Source: Pseudomonadota bacterium
GTDB taxonomy: Bacteria; Myxococcota_A; UBA796; GCA-2862545
Assembly: GCA_002862545.1 (NCBI GenBank)
Contig: PKDJ01000004.1
Location: 1 to 33,503, forward strand
DNA: 33,503 nucleotides
Direction of reading: 5' to 3'
Shown here: positions 1 through 8,006 of the stretch, one piece after another
How positions within the stretch are numbered: the stretch's first letter is position 1
How the letters are laid out: each line of letters begins with the position of its first letter
The notes under the pieces: generated by a model
What the model was told of the DNA's origin: nothing
Database searches by the model: none
What the model saw: only the letters and a program-made list of their open reading frames with translations
Translations under genes and position numbers: made by a program

Positions 1-212
1 AGCTCCCCGTCACCCGCAATGGCCCGGGCACCGGCCAGCCACCCGGCGATCGCGGGGGGTTGGTCGAAGTAGCCCCACGCGAGCTGGTGGGACCAGACCC
101 AGTAGTAGGCCTCGTCTGCAAGCAGGCCCCATGTCGCCGCAGCGTGGAGCTTCGCGAGCGTGCCGACAGCCACCACAGCTGCTGTGACCACCAGCCATGG
201 AGACCTCCTCAC
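1..212 (-). CDS. PMT/ArnT-type membrane glycosyltransferase, partial (N-terminus only)
   Basis: Only the first 70 codons are in the window; the gene runs off the left edge. After a short basic start and a hydrophobic first membrane segment comes the sequence DEAYYWVWSHQLAWGYFDQPP. The acidic DE pair followed by aromatic residues and a GYFDxPP motif is the hallmark of the first periplasmic loop of the PMT_2 / ArnT superfamily. Those enzymes use polyprenyl-phosphate-linked sugars to glycosylate lipid A or proteins on the periplasmic side. I start it at GTG 212, which overlaps the lpxB stop as GTGA; a GTG at 191 is an alternative. Because it directly follows lpxB, a role in decorating lipid A or LPS is a reasonable inference, but the donor and acceptor cannot be told from this fragment. 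Confidence 0.75.
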   Translation of the reverse strand, partial: MRRSPWLVVTAAVVAVGTLAKLHAAATWGLLADEAYYWVWSHQLAWGYFDQPPAIAGWLAGARAIAGDGE

Positions 213-1249
213 CTGGCCCCCAGGACCGCGTCCACGACCCGGGAGATCGCCAGCCCTGGCTCGAGCGAGCGCAGGCCCGGCTCGAGCTCGACGAGCTGTC
301 GAGAACCGCGTGGTCCCCGCAGGCTGCAGGCGAGCTCGGCCAGCTCTCTCGGATCGAGGTGCTGTACTCGCTCGGGGACCACGGCCCGACCCGCGAGCAC
401 GTTCGGCAGCGCGATGTGCGGGGAGCGCACGAGACGCCGTCCTACGGCAAACGTCAGAGGGCTCGTGGCATAGACCACGACCTGCGGCACTCCGGCCGCC
501 GCCCACTCCAGGGTCGCGGTGCCCGAGGCGGTGATCGCGACACTCGCGCTGGTAGCGCCCCGCACGCCGTCGACGCGTGCTGCATCCAGGTCATCGGGTG
601 GCGTGGCAGTCGCGGCCAGTGGGACGACGAACCGAGCACGCGCATCTCGCTGCCGAATGTGTGCGGCGACATCTCGGAGCACAGGCCAGAGCCGGCGGAT
701 CTCGGACGGACGACTGCCTGGCGCGAGGGCCACGAGGTCAGGCTCGCGCTGTGCTGGCTGTGGGAGAGCCGCGGGATGGCCGACAAAGCGCGCGCGGACC
801 CCCGCCACCCGCAGCATGGATGCCTCGAAGGGCAAGAGACAGAGGACCTCGTCCACGCACTCTGCAAGTCGACGTACCCGACTGGCTCGCCAGGCCCAGA
901 CCTGTGGAGCGACCCAGTGCAGGCGCGGCGCGACGCCTCGCAGCTGCCGACCGAGCCGCAGGCAGAGGTCTGGACTGTCCACCGTCAGGATGACGTCCGG
1001 ACGGAACTTCCGAGCATCCCGGATCAGCTCACGCCCGAGCCGTACCAACCCTGGCAAGCGGGGGAGAACCTCCGTCAACCCGAAGGCCTGCACCGACTCG
1101 AGCGGGGCGGCACAGGCGACGCCTGCTGCGCGGCTCTCTGGTCCGACCAAGCCCCTGGCCACGAGATCGAGCCTCTGCCCGAGGGCCGTGACCAGGCGGG
1201 CGACCAGGCGGTCCCCGCTTGCCTCGCCTGCGACGACGTACAGTCGCAC
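209..1249 (-). CDS. lpxB: Lipid-A-disaccharide synthase LpxB
   Basis: LpxB (GT19) joins UDP-2,3-diacylglucosamine to lipid X, releasing UDP, to give the lipid A disaccharide at the inner face of the inner membrane. The 346-residue protein is slightly shorter than E. coli LpxB. Visible landmarks are GEASGD at residues 8-13, the TVDSPD stretch near 89-94, APQVWAWR at 114-121, FVGHP near 155, the PGSRPSEI loop at 177-184, and a C-terminal GTATLEWAAAGVP nucleotide-sugar segment. The start is GTG 1249, three bases after the stop of the upstream lipoprotein gene; its own stop overlaps the glycosyltransferase start. It is part of the lpxD-fabZ-lpxA-Gfo-lpxB run. I see no missing motif. Confidence 0.96.
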   Translation of the reverse strand: MRLYVVAGEASGDRLVARLVTALGQRLDLVARGLVGPESRAAGVACAAPLESVQAFGLTEVLPRLPGLVRLGRELIRDARKFRPDVILTVDSPDLCLRLGRQLRGVAPRLHWVAPQVWAWRASRVRRLAECVDEVLCLLPFEASMLRVAGVRARFVGHPAALPQPAQREPDLVALAPGSRPSEIRRLWPVLRDVAAHIRQRDARARFVVPLAATATPPDDLDAARVDGVRGATSASVAITASGTATLEWAAAGVPQVVVYATSPLTFAVGRRLVRSPHIALPNVLAGRAVVPERVQHLDPRELAELACSLRGPRGSRQLVELEPGLRSLEPGLAISRVVDAVLGAR

Positions 1250-1252
1250 GGC

Positions 1253-1768
1253 TCAGTCGAGCGCCCGGGCGGACAGCGCCCAGTAGCCCTCGCACGGAAT
1301 ACCGGCGTCCTGGAGGATCTCCATCTCAGCCTCACATGCTCCGGATGCCTCCGCCTCGATGTTGACCGACCAGGCTCGCGCATCCATCGTGAGCACCCTG
1401 CCGGCACGCTCGAGGTCGAGACTGCTCCATGCCAGAGTGCACACCGCTCCTCCATCCCGTTCCACAGCCAGGATCTCGGAGTTCGCCGAGCTCAGCCGGC
1501 GCTCGGTGCTCCTCTGAACGACACCGTTCCAGCGTGGGATCTCGTCACACTGCCCGTCGTCGCCGCAAAGGTGCACCTGTACGCGGCTGTTTCCGTACGG
1601 GTCGGAGCCAAACGTCACCGAGACCATCGGCGCCTCTGGCTCAGTCTCGCTTGCTGCGTCGGCACAGCCCTCCCCACCCGTCTCGTAGTGCTCGACCTCG
1701 AACAGCCCGTCCCAGGGCCCGGACTCCACACAGCCGTACAGAAGCACGATGGCCACGCCAATGCTCAT
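1253..1768 (-). CDS. Cysteine-rich lipoprotein of unknown function inside the lpx operon
   Basis: I do not recognise this family. The ATG at 1768 overlaps the stop of the upstream oxidoreductase as ATGA, which fixes the start; a longer reading upstream would only cover the end of that gene. The 171-residue product opens with a very short hydrophobic segment and a lipobox LYGC, putting the acylated cysteine at residue 13. Six further cysteines (in GEGCADA, HLCGDDGQCDE, AVCTLAW, GACEAEM and IPCEGYW) would allow three disulfides in a secreted, acidic domain. The gene sits between the Gfo oxidoreductase and lpxB, with 3 bases to lpxB, so it is certainly co-transcribed with lipid A genes. An outer-membrane or periplasmic role is inferred from the lipobox only. 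Confidence 0.75.
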   Translation of the reverse strand: MSIGVAIVLLYGCVESGPWDGLFEVEHYETGGEGCADAASETEPEAPMVSVTFGSDPYGNSRVQVHLCGDDGQCDEIPRWNGVVQRSTERRLSSANSEILAVERDGGAVCTLAWSSLDLERAGRVLTMDARAWSVNIEAEASGACEAEMEILQDAGIPCEGYWALSARALD

Positions 1769-2607
1769 CTCAGCGCTCCCCTTCGCACGGCATCCGCAAG
1801 CTCGACCGCCCTGCGCCCAGCGGCGCTCGTGGCTCCGCAGTAGTCCTGCCCGCACAGCGTATCCACCACGGCACTCAGCTGTGCAGTCAGCGCGTCTTCG
1901 GGTGGCGAGGACAGGCGCCGTCCCGAGCGCTCGGCGTGGCCTCGGAGCAGGTCCAGCCGTGCCTCGCCGCCGTCATCATTCAGCACCATTCCGCGCTCAC
2001 GAACCCTGGCAACGCGAGAGGCCTCGAGGACTGCTGTGCCGCCCGAGAAGGCGAGGTGCGCGACGACCCACTCGGGATGTCGCTGTCGCCACGCGCGAAC
2101 CTCGACCGCCTCCACGGTGACGTCATCGGCCCAGGAGAGGAGGAGATCGAGGTCATGAACCATCAGATCGGCGATGACGTCCACGTCCAGCGCTCGGTCG
2201 TCGGGCGGTGGCGATAGTCGCCGAGAGCGGAGCTGCCGCACTCCCCTCACCTTGGCGGCTCGCACCGCAGGGTTGAAGCGCTCACAGTGCCCTACCAGTG
2301 CTCGAGGGTGCACGAGGGCGTCAGCATGGTCGAGCCCCAGTGGCTTCTCCACCAGCACCCAAGCCCCCGCACGGACGAGTGGCGTGGCGACAGCCCGGTG
2401 CGTCGATGTGGGTGTCGCGACAATCGCGAGGTCCACGGCAGGACATCGCTCGGGCGCACGAGCGCCATGGATCACCGCTAGCGCATGAGAGCGCTCAGGC
2501 AGAACATCCACACACGCCACGAGCTCCGTGCGCGGGTGCTGCGCGACTGTGCGCGCGTGGTGTGCGCCCATACGGCCACACCCGACCACGGCGACGGACA
2601 GCGTCAC
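1765..2607 (-). CDS. Gfo/Idh/MocA-family oxidoreductase, GnnA candidate
   Basis: An NAD(P)-dependent sugar oxidoreductase of 280 residues, short for the family. The N-terminal Rossmann motif is VVGCGRMGAHH (residues 7-17), followed by the ATPTSTH segment near 64-70 and the diagnostic EKP at 87-89. The MVHDLDLLLS stretch near 149-158 matches the family's catalytic histidine/aspartate region. Start is GTG 2607, overlapping the lpxA stop as GTGA. A member of this family located between lpxA and lpxB is the situation described for GnnA, which oxidises the 3-hydroxyl of UDP-GlcNAc so that the aminotransferase GnnB can make UDP-GlcNAc3N for amide-linked lipid A. No GnnB is in the window, so the GnnA assignment is inference; the family assignment is firm. 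Confidence 0.88.
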   Translation of the reverse strand: MTLSVAVVGCGRMGAHHARTVAQHPRTELVACVDVLPERSHALAVIHGARAPERCPAVDLAIVATPTSTHRAVATPLVRAGAWVLVEKPLGLDHADALVHPRALVGHCERFNPAVRAAKVRGVRQLRSRRLSPPPDDRALDVDVIADLMVHDLDLLLSWADDVTVEAVEVRAWRQRHPEWVVAHLAFSGGTAVLEASRVARVRERGMVLNDDGGEARLDLLRGHAERSGRRLSSPPEDALTAQLSAVVDTLCGQDYCGATSAAGRRAVELADAVRRGALR

Positions 2608-3392
2608 GGGAGTACTGCTCGACAGAGGCCTCGCTCACTGCCACGGATGAAGTCGAGCAGCTCCTCGACCTCCGTGACCTCCCCGAGCTCCCTCTGTACT
2701 CGGCCGATCGCCTCCTGACGTGGCAGACCTTGGAGAAACAGCAGCCGATAGGCATTTTTCAGTGCCATTCGTGCCTCTGCGCCAACCCCTGAGCGGCGAA
2801 GCCCCACCGTGTTCAGCCCACGCAAGCGAGCCCGATCTCCCTGCGCGATGGTGAACGGAGGTACGTCCTGTGTGCACATTGCGCCCCCACTGACCATGGC
2901 GAGCCGCCCGATGCGAGCGAACTGGTGCACGGCGCTGAGACCACCAAAGGTCGCTCCATCACCGACCTCGACATGGCCGGCGAGAGCCACTCCATTCGCG
3001 AGCGTACAGCCGCTGCCCACGATGCAGTCGTGGGCGACGTGCGAGGTCGCCATGAACCAGTTGTCATCACCGATCACGGTGGCCGCACGCCCCGTCGACG
3101 TGCCCCGATGTGCCGTGCTGAACTCACGGAAGTGATTCCCGCGCCCGATGACGAGGGCCGTCTGCACGCTCGGGTCGTGCCGGGCATCCTGCGGGGCCCC
3201 CCCGAGGACGACGTGTGCCGCAAGGCGGGTGTACGCTCCGACGCGGGTCCCGCGATGCACCACGCAGTGAGGGCCGAGCACCACGCCCTCTTCGAGGGTC
3301 ACGCCGTCCTCGATGATGCAGTACGGACCGACCGCGACGCTGGCTGGCACGTGGACGCTCGGCCCGACCATCGCAGACGCGTGGATCGTCAC
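2604..3392 (-). CDS. lpxA: Acyl-ACP--UDP-GlcNAc O-acyltransferase LpxA
   Basis: LpxA performs the first committed step of lipid A synthesis, transferring a 3-hydroxyacyl chain from ACP to position 3 of UDP-GlcNAc in the cytoplasm. The 262-residue length is typical. The N-terminal two thirds is a left-handed beta-helix of hexapeptide repeats; MATSHVAHDC places the catalytic histidine at residue 121 (H125 of the E. coli enzyme), and the AVHQF and QDVPPF motifs follow. The position equivalent to E. coli G173, the acyl-length ruler, is a glycine here (residue 169), which suggests a long acyl chain. Start is GTG 3392, two bases after the fabZ stop with an AGGAAG-like site upstream. If the neighbouring oxidoreductase is GnnA, the true acceptor may be the 3-amino sugar. 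Confidence 0.96.
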   Translation of the reverse strand: MTIHASAMVGPSVHVPASVAVGPYCIIEDGVTLEEGVVLGPHCVVHRGTRVGAYTRLAAHVVLGGAPQDARHDPSVQTALVIGRGNHFREFSTAHRGTSTGRAATVIGDDNWFMATSHVAHDCIVGSGCTLANGVALAGHVEVGDGATFGGLSAVHQFARIGRLAMVSGGAMCTQDVPPFTIAQGDRARLRGLNTVGLRRSGVGAEARMALKNAYRLLFLQGLPRQEAIGRVQRELGEVTEVEELLDFIRGSERGLCRAVLP

Positions 3393-3393
3393 C

Positions 3394-3828
3394 TCAGTCT
3401 TCCTGGTCCACGGTCGCCATCAGAGAGCCGCTCGCGACGCGCTCACCCTCGACGGTGGCCTCCACGTCGAACACCCACATGCGACGGCGCGCCCGTGCCA
3501 GCGTGGCGGTGACCCGGAGCGTCTGGCCCGGCTCGACGGGCCGCCGAAACCGGAGCTTGTCGTAGCCGACGAGGTAGACGGTTGCGCCGGCGCGCTCGGT
3601 ATTCGCGGTGAGAAAGACGAGTGCGGCGACCTGCGCCATCGTCTCGGCGATGAGCACCCCAGGCATCACCGCCCGCTCGGGGAAGTGACCGGGCACCCAG
3701 AATGCGTCCGGCTCGACATCGTGCTCGCCAACGGCCGAGACCCCAGGCTCGTGCTCGACCAGCCGATCGACGAACAGAAAGGGGTCACGGTGAGGCAGCA
3801 GCTCGGCAATTCGCTCACGTCCGATCAC
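3394..3828 (-). CDS. fabZ: 3-hydroxyacyl-ACP dehydratase FabZ
   Basis: FabZ dehydrates (3R)-hydroxyacyl-ACP in fatty-acid synthesis and competes with LpxA/LpxD for the same substrate pool. I start it at GTG 3828, because AGGAG (3840-3836) lies 7 bases upstream and the resulting 144 residues fit the family; an ATG at 3870 would add 14 non-homologous residues lying deep in lpxD. This start overlaps the lpxD end by 14 bases. The single hotdog domain carries LLPHRDPFLFVDR near the N-terminus, the GHFPERAVMPGVL motif with catalytic His48, and the helix glutamate in IAETMAQ (Glu62). Position between lpxD and lpxA is the classic arrangement. Confidence 0.95.
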   Translation of the reverse strand: MIGRERIAELLPHRDPFLFVDRLVEHEPGVSAVGEHDVEPDAFWVPGHFPERAVMPGVLIAETMAQVAALVFLTANTERAGATVYLVGYDKLRFRRPVEPGQTLRVTATLARARRRMWVFDVEATVEGERVASGSLMATVDQED

Positions 3829-4846
3829 GTTCCAGCTCCTCGAGGCGGCGTTCGACTGCAGCAACGGCACGAAGGAGCCGAGGTAGCTGCCGCAGCGCCA
3901 CCGACTCCCGCAGCCAGTCGCGGTATCGCCGCGCTGGCGCCCCGCCCACCCGCGCTCCCGCTTCCACGTCCTTCGTCACGCCAGTCGCCGCAGCCAAGGT
4001 AGCGTCATCCCCGATGACGACGCCGTCTACGACAGAGGACCTGCCACCGGCGCGCACCCGGCTACCCAACGTGGCGCTCCCTGCGACACCCGTGAAGGCC
4101 GCCAGGAGCGTGTCCGCTCCCACGCGCACGCCATGTGCGATCTGCACGAGGTTGTCGAGCCGAGTCCGGGCTCCGATGCGTGTCTCCCCGAGCGCAGCAC
4201 GATCGACGCATGCATTCGCGCCCACCTCGACCCCTTCCTCGAGGTGGACGTGCCCAAGCTGAGGAATGCGCACGCCGCCGGGTCCTCCTGCATGACCAAA
4301 CCCATCCGCGCCGATGATGGCACCGGGCTGCAGCCACACACCTGCCTCCAGCACGCAGCCATCCATGACCACCGAGTGCGGCATGAGACGGCAGCCCGCG
4401 CCAACCGTCGCGCCGCGTCCCACATAGGCATGAGACTGAATCCATGCCCCGGGAGCGACAGTCGCTCCCTCCTCCACGACAGCTAGTGCATCGACCGTGG
4501 CCCCCTGCGAGGTGGCCGTGGCTGCGAGCACCGCCGCAGGGTGAACACCCGGTCTGGGCCACCAGGCCGGAGCCAGGAGGGCAGCCGCCCGCGCGAACGC
4601 CAGCCGTGGGTCAGCGGCACGAAGCGGCACGACCGCGGTGGGGACCTGGACACCGCTCTCGACGATCACAGCAGAGGCGCGCGTGTGCCCGAGGGCGCGC
4701 AGCCAGCGTCCTCCCGTACAGAACGAGAGCTGCCCGGGGCCGGCGGCATCGAGCGCACCAACCCCGCAGAGAGGCACGTCGGCCGCACCGTCACAGCCGA
4801 GACCGAGCTCCGCGGCGAGCCGGCCGGTGGTCCAGTGCTCGGCCAC
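3815..4846 (-). CDS. lpxD: UDP-3-O-acylglucosamine N-acyltransferase LpxD
   Basis: LpxD adds the second 3-hydroxyacyl chain, to the 2-amino group of UDP-3-O-acylglucosamine. The 343-residue protein has an N-terminal UDP-binding globular domain (about 1-98), then a left-handed beta-helix with many hexapeptide repeats (about 100-310), and an arginine/leucine-rich C-terminal helix. The NLVQIAHGVRVG motif gives catalytic His238, matching His239 of E. coli. GADGFGHA near 179-186 is the conserved uracil/sugar-site loop. Start is GTG 4846, immediately after the skp/ompH stop. The order bamA-skp-lpxD-fabZ-lpxA matches that of many Gram-negative genomes. Confidence 0.96.
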   Translation of the reverse strand: MAEHWTTGRLAAELGLGCDGAADVPLCGVGALDAAGPGQLSFCTGGRWLRALGHTRASAVIVESGVQVPTAVVPLRAADPRLAFARAAALLAPAWWPRPGVHPAAVLAATATSQGATVDALAVVEEGATVAPGAWIQSHAYVGRGATVGAGCRLMPHSVVMDGCVLEAGVWLQPGAIIGADGFGHAGGPGGVRIPQLGHVHLEEGVEVGANACVDRAALGETRIGARTRLDNLVQIAHGVRVGADTLLAAFTGVAGSATLGSRVRAGGRSSVVDGVVIGDDATLAAATGVTKDVEAGARVGGAPARRYRDWLRESVALRQLPRLLRAVAAVERRLEELERDRT

Positions 4847-5350
4847 TCACTTGTGTGTGGCGTTGTACTTTGCGATCAGGTCGGCCGTGAGGTCCTTCAC
4901 GGATGGGCCGATGTACACGGCCACAGCCTTGTCGAGCACGATGTCGAGGCCACGCTCGCGCCCAATCTGCTCGGCGAGCACCCGCATCTTCTCTCCGATG
5001 TCGGCCGTGAGCTCCATCTGCATCTGCTGGAGCTCCTGCTCCGCCATCATGGCGCGCTGCTGGAGCTCGGCCTGCTTCATTCCGAGTGCCTGCTGCCGCT
5101 CGGCGAGAAGCTCAGGGCTCATCATGACGCTCGCGTTCTGGAGCTCCACGACCTCCTTCTCGAACTCAGACTTCATCTGATTGAGCTCGGTCTGCCTGGT
5201 CGCGTAGGTGGCCTCGAGCTTCTCGTTGGCGCGCTTGCCCTCGGCCGTCTGCTCGGCGGCCGCCATGAAGTCGATCACGCCGATCGACTGGGCGAGCGCC
5301 GCGGGCGCTGTGAGGCAGAGGGTCAGCGTCAGGAACAGGAACCGCACCAT
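4847..5350 (-). CDS. skp: OmpH/Skp-family periplasmic chaperone
   Basis: Skp is a trimeric 'jellyfish' chaperone that holds unfolded outer-membrane proteins in the periplasm on the way to BamA. The 167-residue product has a clear Sec signal peptide, with an alanine-rich end (PAALA) before QS near residue 22. The mature part begins with SIGVIDFMAA, the small beta-strand body typical of the family, then a long charged coiled-coil arm (about residues 45-125, rich in Gln, Glu, Met and Lys), then a second body strand (GLDIVLDKAVAVYIGPS). An AGGAG site lies 9 bases before ATG 5350. The 130 bases upstream, after the bamA stop, hold no gene or convincing terminator, so read-through from bamA is likely. 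Confidence 0.92.
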   Translation of the reverse strand: MVRFLFLTLTLCLTAPAALAQSIGVIDFMAAAEQTAEGKRANEKLEATYATRQTELNQMKSEFEKEVVELQNASVMMSPELLAERQQALGMKQAELQQRAMMAEQELQQMQMELTADIGEKMRVLAEQIGRERGLDIVLDKAVAVYIGPSVKDLTADLIAKYNATHK

Positions 5351-5480
5351 CGTCTTTCGCTCCTAGGAACCGGGGATGTGTAACCCCTCGCCCGCCTCTT
5401 CGACTCCGCACCGGTCGATGTACTTCCTCACATTCGGTCTCGATGCGCCTCGCGAGCCCACTGCGAGTCCGCCCGTAGCC

Positions 5481-8006
5481 CTAGAAGAAGCTTCCGATCG
5501 AGAAGTCGAACACGTTCTTTCGCTCGTTCTCACGAGGCTTGATGGGGAAGCCCCACTCGAAGCGCAAGGGGCCGATAGGAGACCGCCATCGGACCCCGGC
5601 ACCGTAGGCCGAGCGTAGACCACGGATGGAGAGGCTGCCGTTGCCCCAGGGGTCGCCGAAGGCGTTTCCGGCATCGAAGAAGATGACTCCACTGATGCCC
5701 GCCTGTCGGACGATCTGTGACTCGATCTCGAAGTTGTTCACCCAGGTCTGGGTACCACCCACAATCAGCTGGTCATCAGCCCGAATGGGGTCGTCGTTGG
5801 TGACGGCGCGCACGGTCGGGCCGAGGCTGAACCAGTTGTAGCCCCGGACGCTGTTGATTCCACCTGCACGGTAGCGGTGGATGAACGGTACGATGCGGCC
5901 ATCAGTCGACAGCACCTGACCAAGCGTCGTGTTCATGCGGAACACGAAGCGGTCATCGTCCTTCATGAGAGGCTGGTACACGCGCACGTTGAAGCGGTTC
6001 TCGACGAAGTGAAAATCGCCACCGAGCAGCGAGAGGATCTGATCGTCGCCGAGCCTGAAGCCACCGGAGAGCGCTGACGACAGGGACGAGAACACGCCCT
6101 GCGTCGGGAAGATGCGGTTGTTCCGCTTGTCGAGGGACAGCGTCAACCCAAGGGTCGAGGTCAGGCCGTTGCGGTAGAGCTCCCCGCCGAACATCCGCTG
6201 CCTGAAGGCATCGATGTTGGTGAGCCCGACATCCTCGACCGTGTAGTCCATCCGGAGCTGCAGGTCGTCGCGGGCGTCGAGGTAGCGACCGATGCCGAAC
6301 GACCCACCCCGCTGGTACTCATTCACACCGCCAAAGCTGGTGAACGTGTTGGCCTGGTTGAACTGGCTGAAGAAGTTCTGGCTCACCGAGTAGCCATTGA
6401 TGTTCAGCAGCCAGCGAGAGTCGAGGAAGTAGGGGTCGAGGAAGGAGAGCTGGAACTGCCGGCGCAGCCTGGACCAGTTGATGGCCAGGCTCATGTTGTA
6501 GCCGAGCCCGAGGAAGTTGTTCTTCGAGATATTGGCGGTGATGACCAGGCTCTCGAGGTTCGAGTAGCCTGCCCCAAGGGAGAAGCTTCCGGTAGGCTGC
6601 TCCGACACCTGCCAGTTCAGATCGAGAACGTCTGCACCGTCACCGCGCGGGGTCGTGTAGTTGACCTCATCGAAGAAGCCGAGGCGCTCGAGCCTGGCCT
6701 TCGACGCCTTGATCAGGGAGCCCCTGTAGGTGTCGCCCTCCATGATCTGGATCTCGCGTCGCACCACCTTGTCGAAGGTCGGGTCATTCCCCGTGATGTT
6801 GACGCGCCCGATCCGGACCTTGTCGCCGCGCTCGATCTGGAAGGTGATGTTGACGACGCGATTGTCTGGGTCGGTGTCGGTCCGCGGGACGATGTTGGCG
6901 AAGGCGTAGCCTTGATCTTGGTAGAGCGCCTCGATCGCCGACCGCACGGCATAGGTCGTCGACTGTCGGTAGATGTCGCCGGTCTCGATCGACGGCCCCT
7001 TGCCCTCGATTCGGAGACGTGGACTGCGGCCAGTCGCTGCACGCCACTGCTCTTCCTGTACATCCGCGACGCGTCGACCGCCCACGACCTGCAGCACGGA
7101 CTCACGCGTGAGCCCCTCGCCCTCGTCGAAGTCGCCGATCGCGTCGAGCTCGCCGAGTCGGTACTGCTCGCCCTCCACGATCGCGTACGAGATGTAGATG
7201 AAGCGCTTGTCTGGGGAGAGGTAGACCTTGGCCGGATCGACCTGAACGTCGACGTAGCCTTCCTCGAGAAAGACCTGGGCCACGATCTGGCGGTCTGTGT
7301 CGAGCAGGGAGCCGTCATAGGTGCCGCTGCTGGTCAGCCATGGGACGAACCCACCCTCCTTGAGCTGGAGGAAGCGCTTGATCTTCGAGGCGGGGATGTG
7401 GTCGTTGCCTGTGAACTCGACCCGCTGGATGAGGACCTTTCGGTTCTCCTGAATCCGAATCGTCAGGTCGACTTGGTCTTCTCCGATGCTCTCCCGCTCG
7501 ACATCGATGTCGACGAGGTAGAAGCCCTTCTCGATGTAGAGATCCCGGATTGCTCGTACATTCCGAGAGATCTCGGCTTCGTTCAGCACACTGAAGGCCC
7601 GAAGGTCGAGGACCTCTCGGATGTCGTCCTCGTCGACCTTCTTCTCACCCTCGATCTTCAGGTCGCGGATCGCCGGCTTCTCTTCGACCCGCACGACCAC
7701 GTCCACCCGGCCCGACTCCTGTGGTTCGAGCAGGAAGACCACATCATCGAAGAAGCCAGTTCGATAGACCGCCTTGAGGTCGCGCCGCACCTTCTCGGGC
7801 GACAGAGCCTCGCCCCGCCGAAGCCCGACGGCGGCGAGCACAGCCGCCTCCTCGATGCGGCGAGCCCCCTCGACCCTGACCCGCTCGACCACGCCCTCTG
7901 CAGCCGCTGGCTCCAGGGCCTGGGCAGCCTCACCGGCCAGGAACAAGAAGAGGAAGCCCAGAAGCTTCATCCCGAGTAGCAGAGGATGGCCCTTCAACAG
8001 CCTCAC
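5481..8006 (-). CDS. bamA: Outer-membrane assembly factor BamA with enlarged POTRA4
   Basis: BamA is the Omp85 core of the beta-barrel assembly machine. The 841-residue protein has a signal peptide ending near AAQA (residue 30), five POTRA domains (about 38-110, 111-189, 190-281, 282-394 and 395-470) and a C-terminal barrel to residue 841. The barrel holds the lid-loop motif GGINSVRGYN (about 716-724) and ends in a beta-signal, FDFSIGSFF, with terminal Phe. POTRA4 carries about 32 extra residues (309-340), absent from the E. coli layout. Start is GTG 8006, overlapping the lolD stop as GTGA; the in-frame ATG at 7970 gives a neater signal peptide and is an alternative. It sits between the Lol transporter and skp, consistent with a dedicated envelope operon. 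Confidence 0.96.
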   Translation of the reverse strand: MRLLKGHPLLLGMKLLGFLFLFLAGEAAQALEPAAAEGVVERVRVEGARRIEEAAVLAAVGLRRGEALSPEKVRRDLKAVYRTGFFDDVVFLLEPQESGRVDVVVRVEEKPAIRDLKIEGEKKVDEDDIREVLDLRAFSVLNEAEISRNVRAIRDLYIEKGFYLVDIDVERESIGEDQVDLTIRIQENRKVLIQRVEFTGNDHIPASKIKRFLQLKEGGFVPWLTSSGTYDGSLLDTDRQIVAQVFLEEGYVDVQVDPAKVYLSPDKRFIYISYAIVEGEQYRLGELDAIGDFDEGEGLTRESVLQVVGGRRVADVQEEQWRAATGRSPRLRIEGKGPSIETGDIYRQSTTYAVRSAIEALYQDQGYAFANIVPRTDTDPDNRVVNITFQIERGDKVRIGRVNITGNDPTFDKVVRREIQIMEGDTYRGSLIKASKARLERLGFFDEVNYTTPRGDGADVLDLNWQVSEQPTGSFSLGAGYSNLESLVITANISKNNFLGLGYNMSLAINWSRLRRQFQLSFLDPYFLDSRWLLNINGYSVSQNFFSQFNQANTFTSFGGVNEYQRGGSFGIGRYLDARDDLQLRMDYTVEDVGLTNIDAFRQRMFGGELYRNGLTSTLGLTLSLDKRNNRIFPTQGVFSSLSSALSGGFRLGDDQILSLLGGDFHFVENRFNVRVYQPLMKDDDRFVFRMNTTLGQVLSTDGRIVPFIHRYRAGGINSVRGYNWFSLGPTVRAVTNDDPIRADDQLIVGGTQTWVNNFEIESQIVRQAGISGVIFFDAGNAFGDPWGNGSLSIRGLRSAYGAGVRWRSPIGPLRFEWGFPIKPRENERKNVFDFSIGSFF

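Noticed and set aside
197..1843. Long plus-strand open frame of about 548 codons opposite lpxB and the lipoprotein gene.
   Set aside because: It is antisense to a clear lpxB with all motifs and has no recognisable domain; long antisense frames are expected in GC-rich DNA.
5351..5480. Possible terminator or promoter between bamA and skp.
   Set aside because: Only a four-pair GGGG/CCCC stem and a short CTCGCGAG palindrome are present, with no T run and no convincing -35/-10 pair.
6912..7979. Plus-strand open frame of about 355 codons opposite the POTRA region of bamA.
   Set aside because: It mirrors the bamA codon pattern and has no ribosome site or domain.
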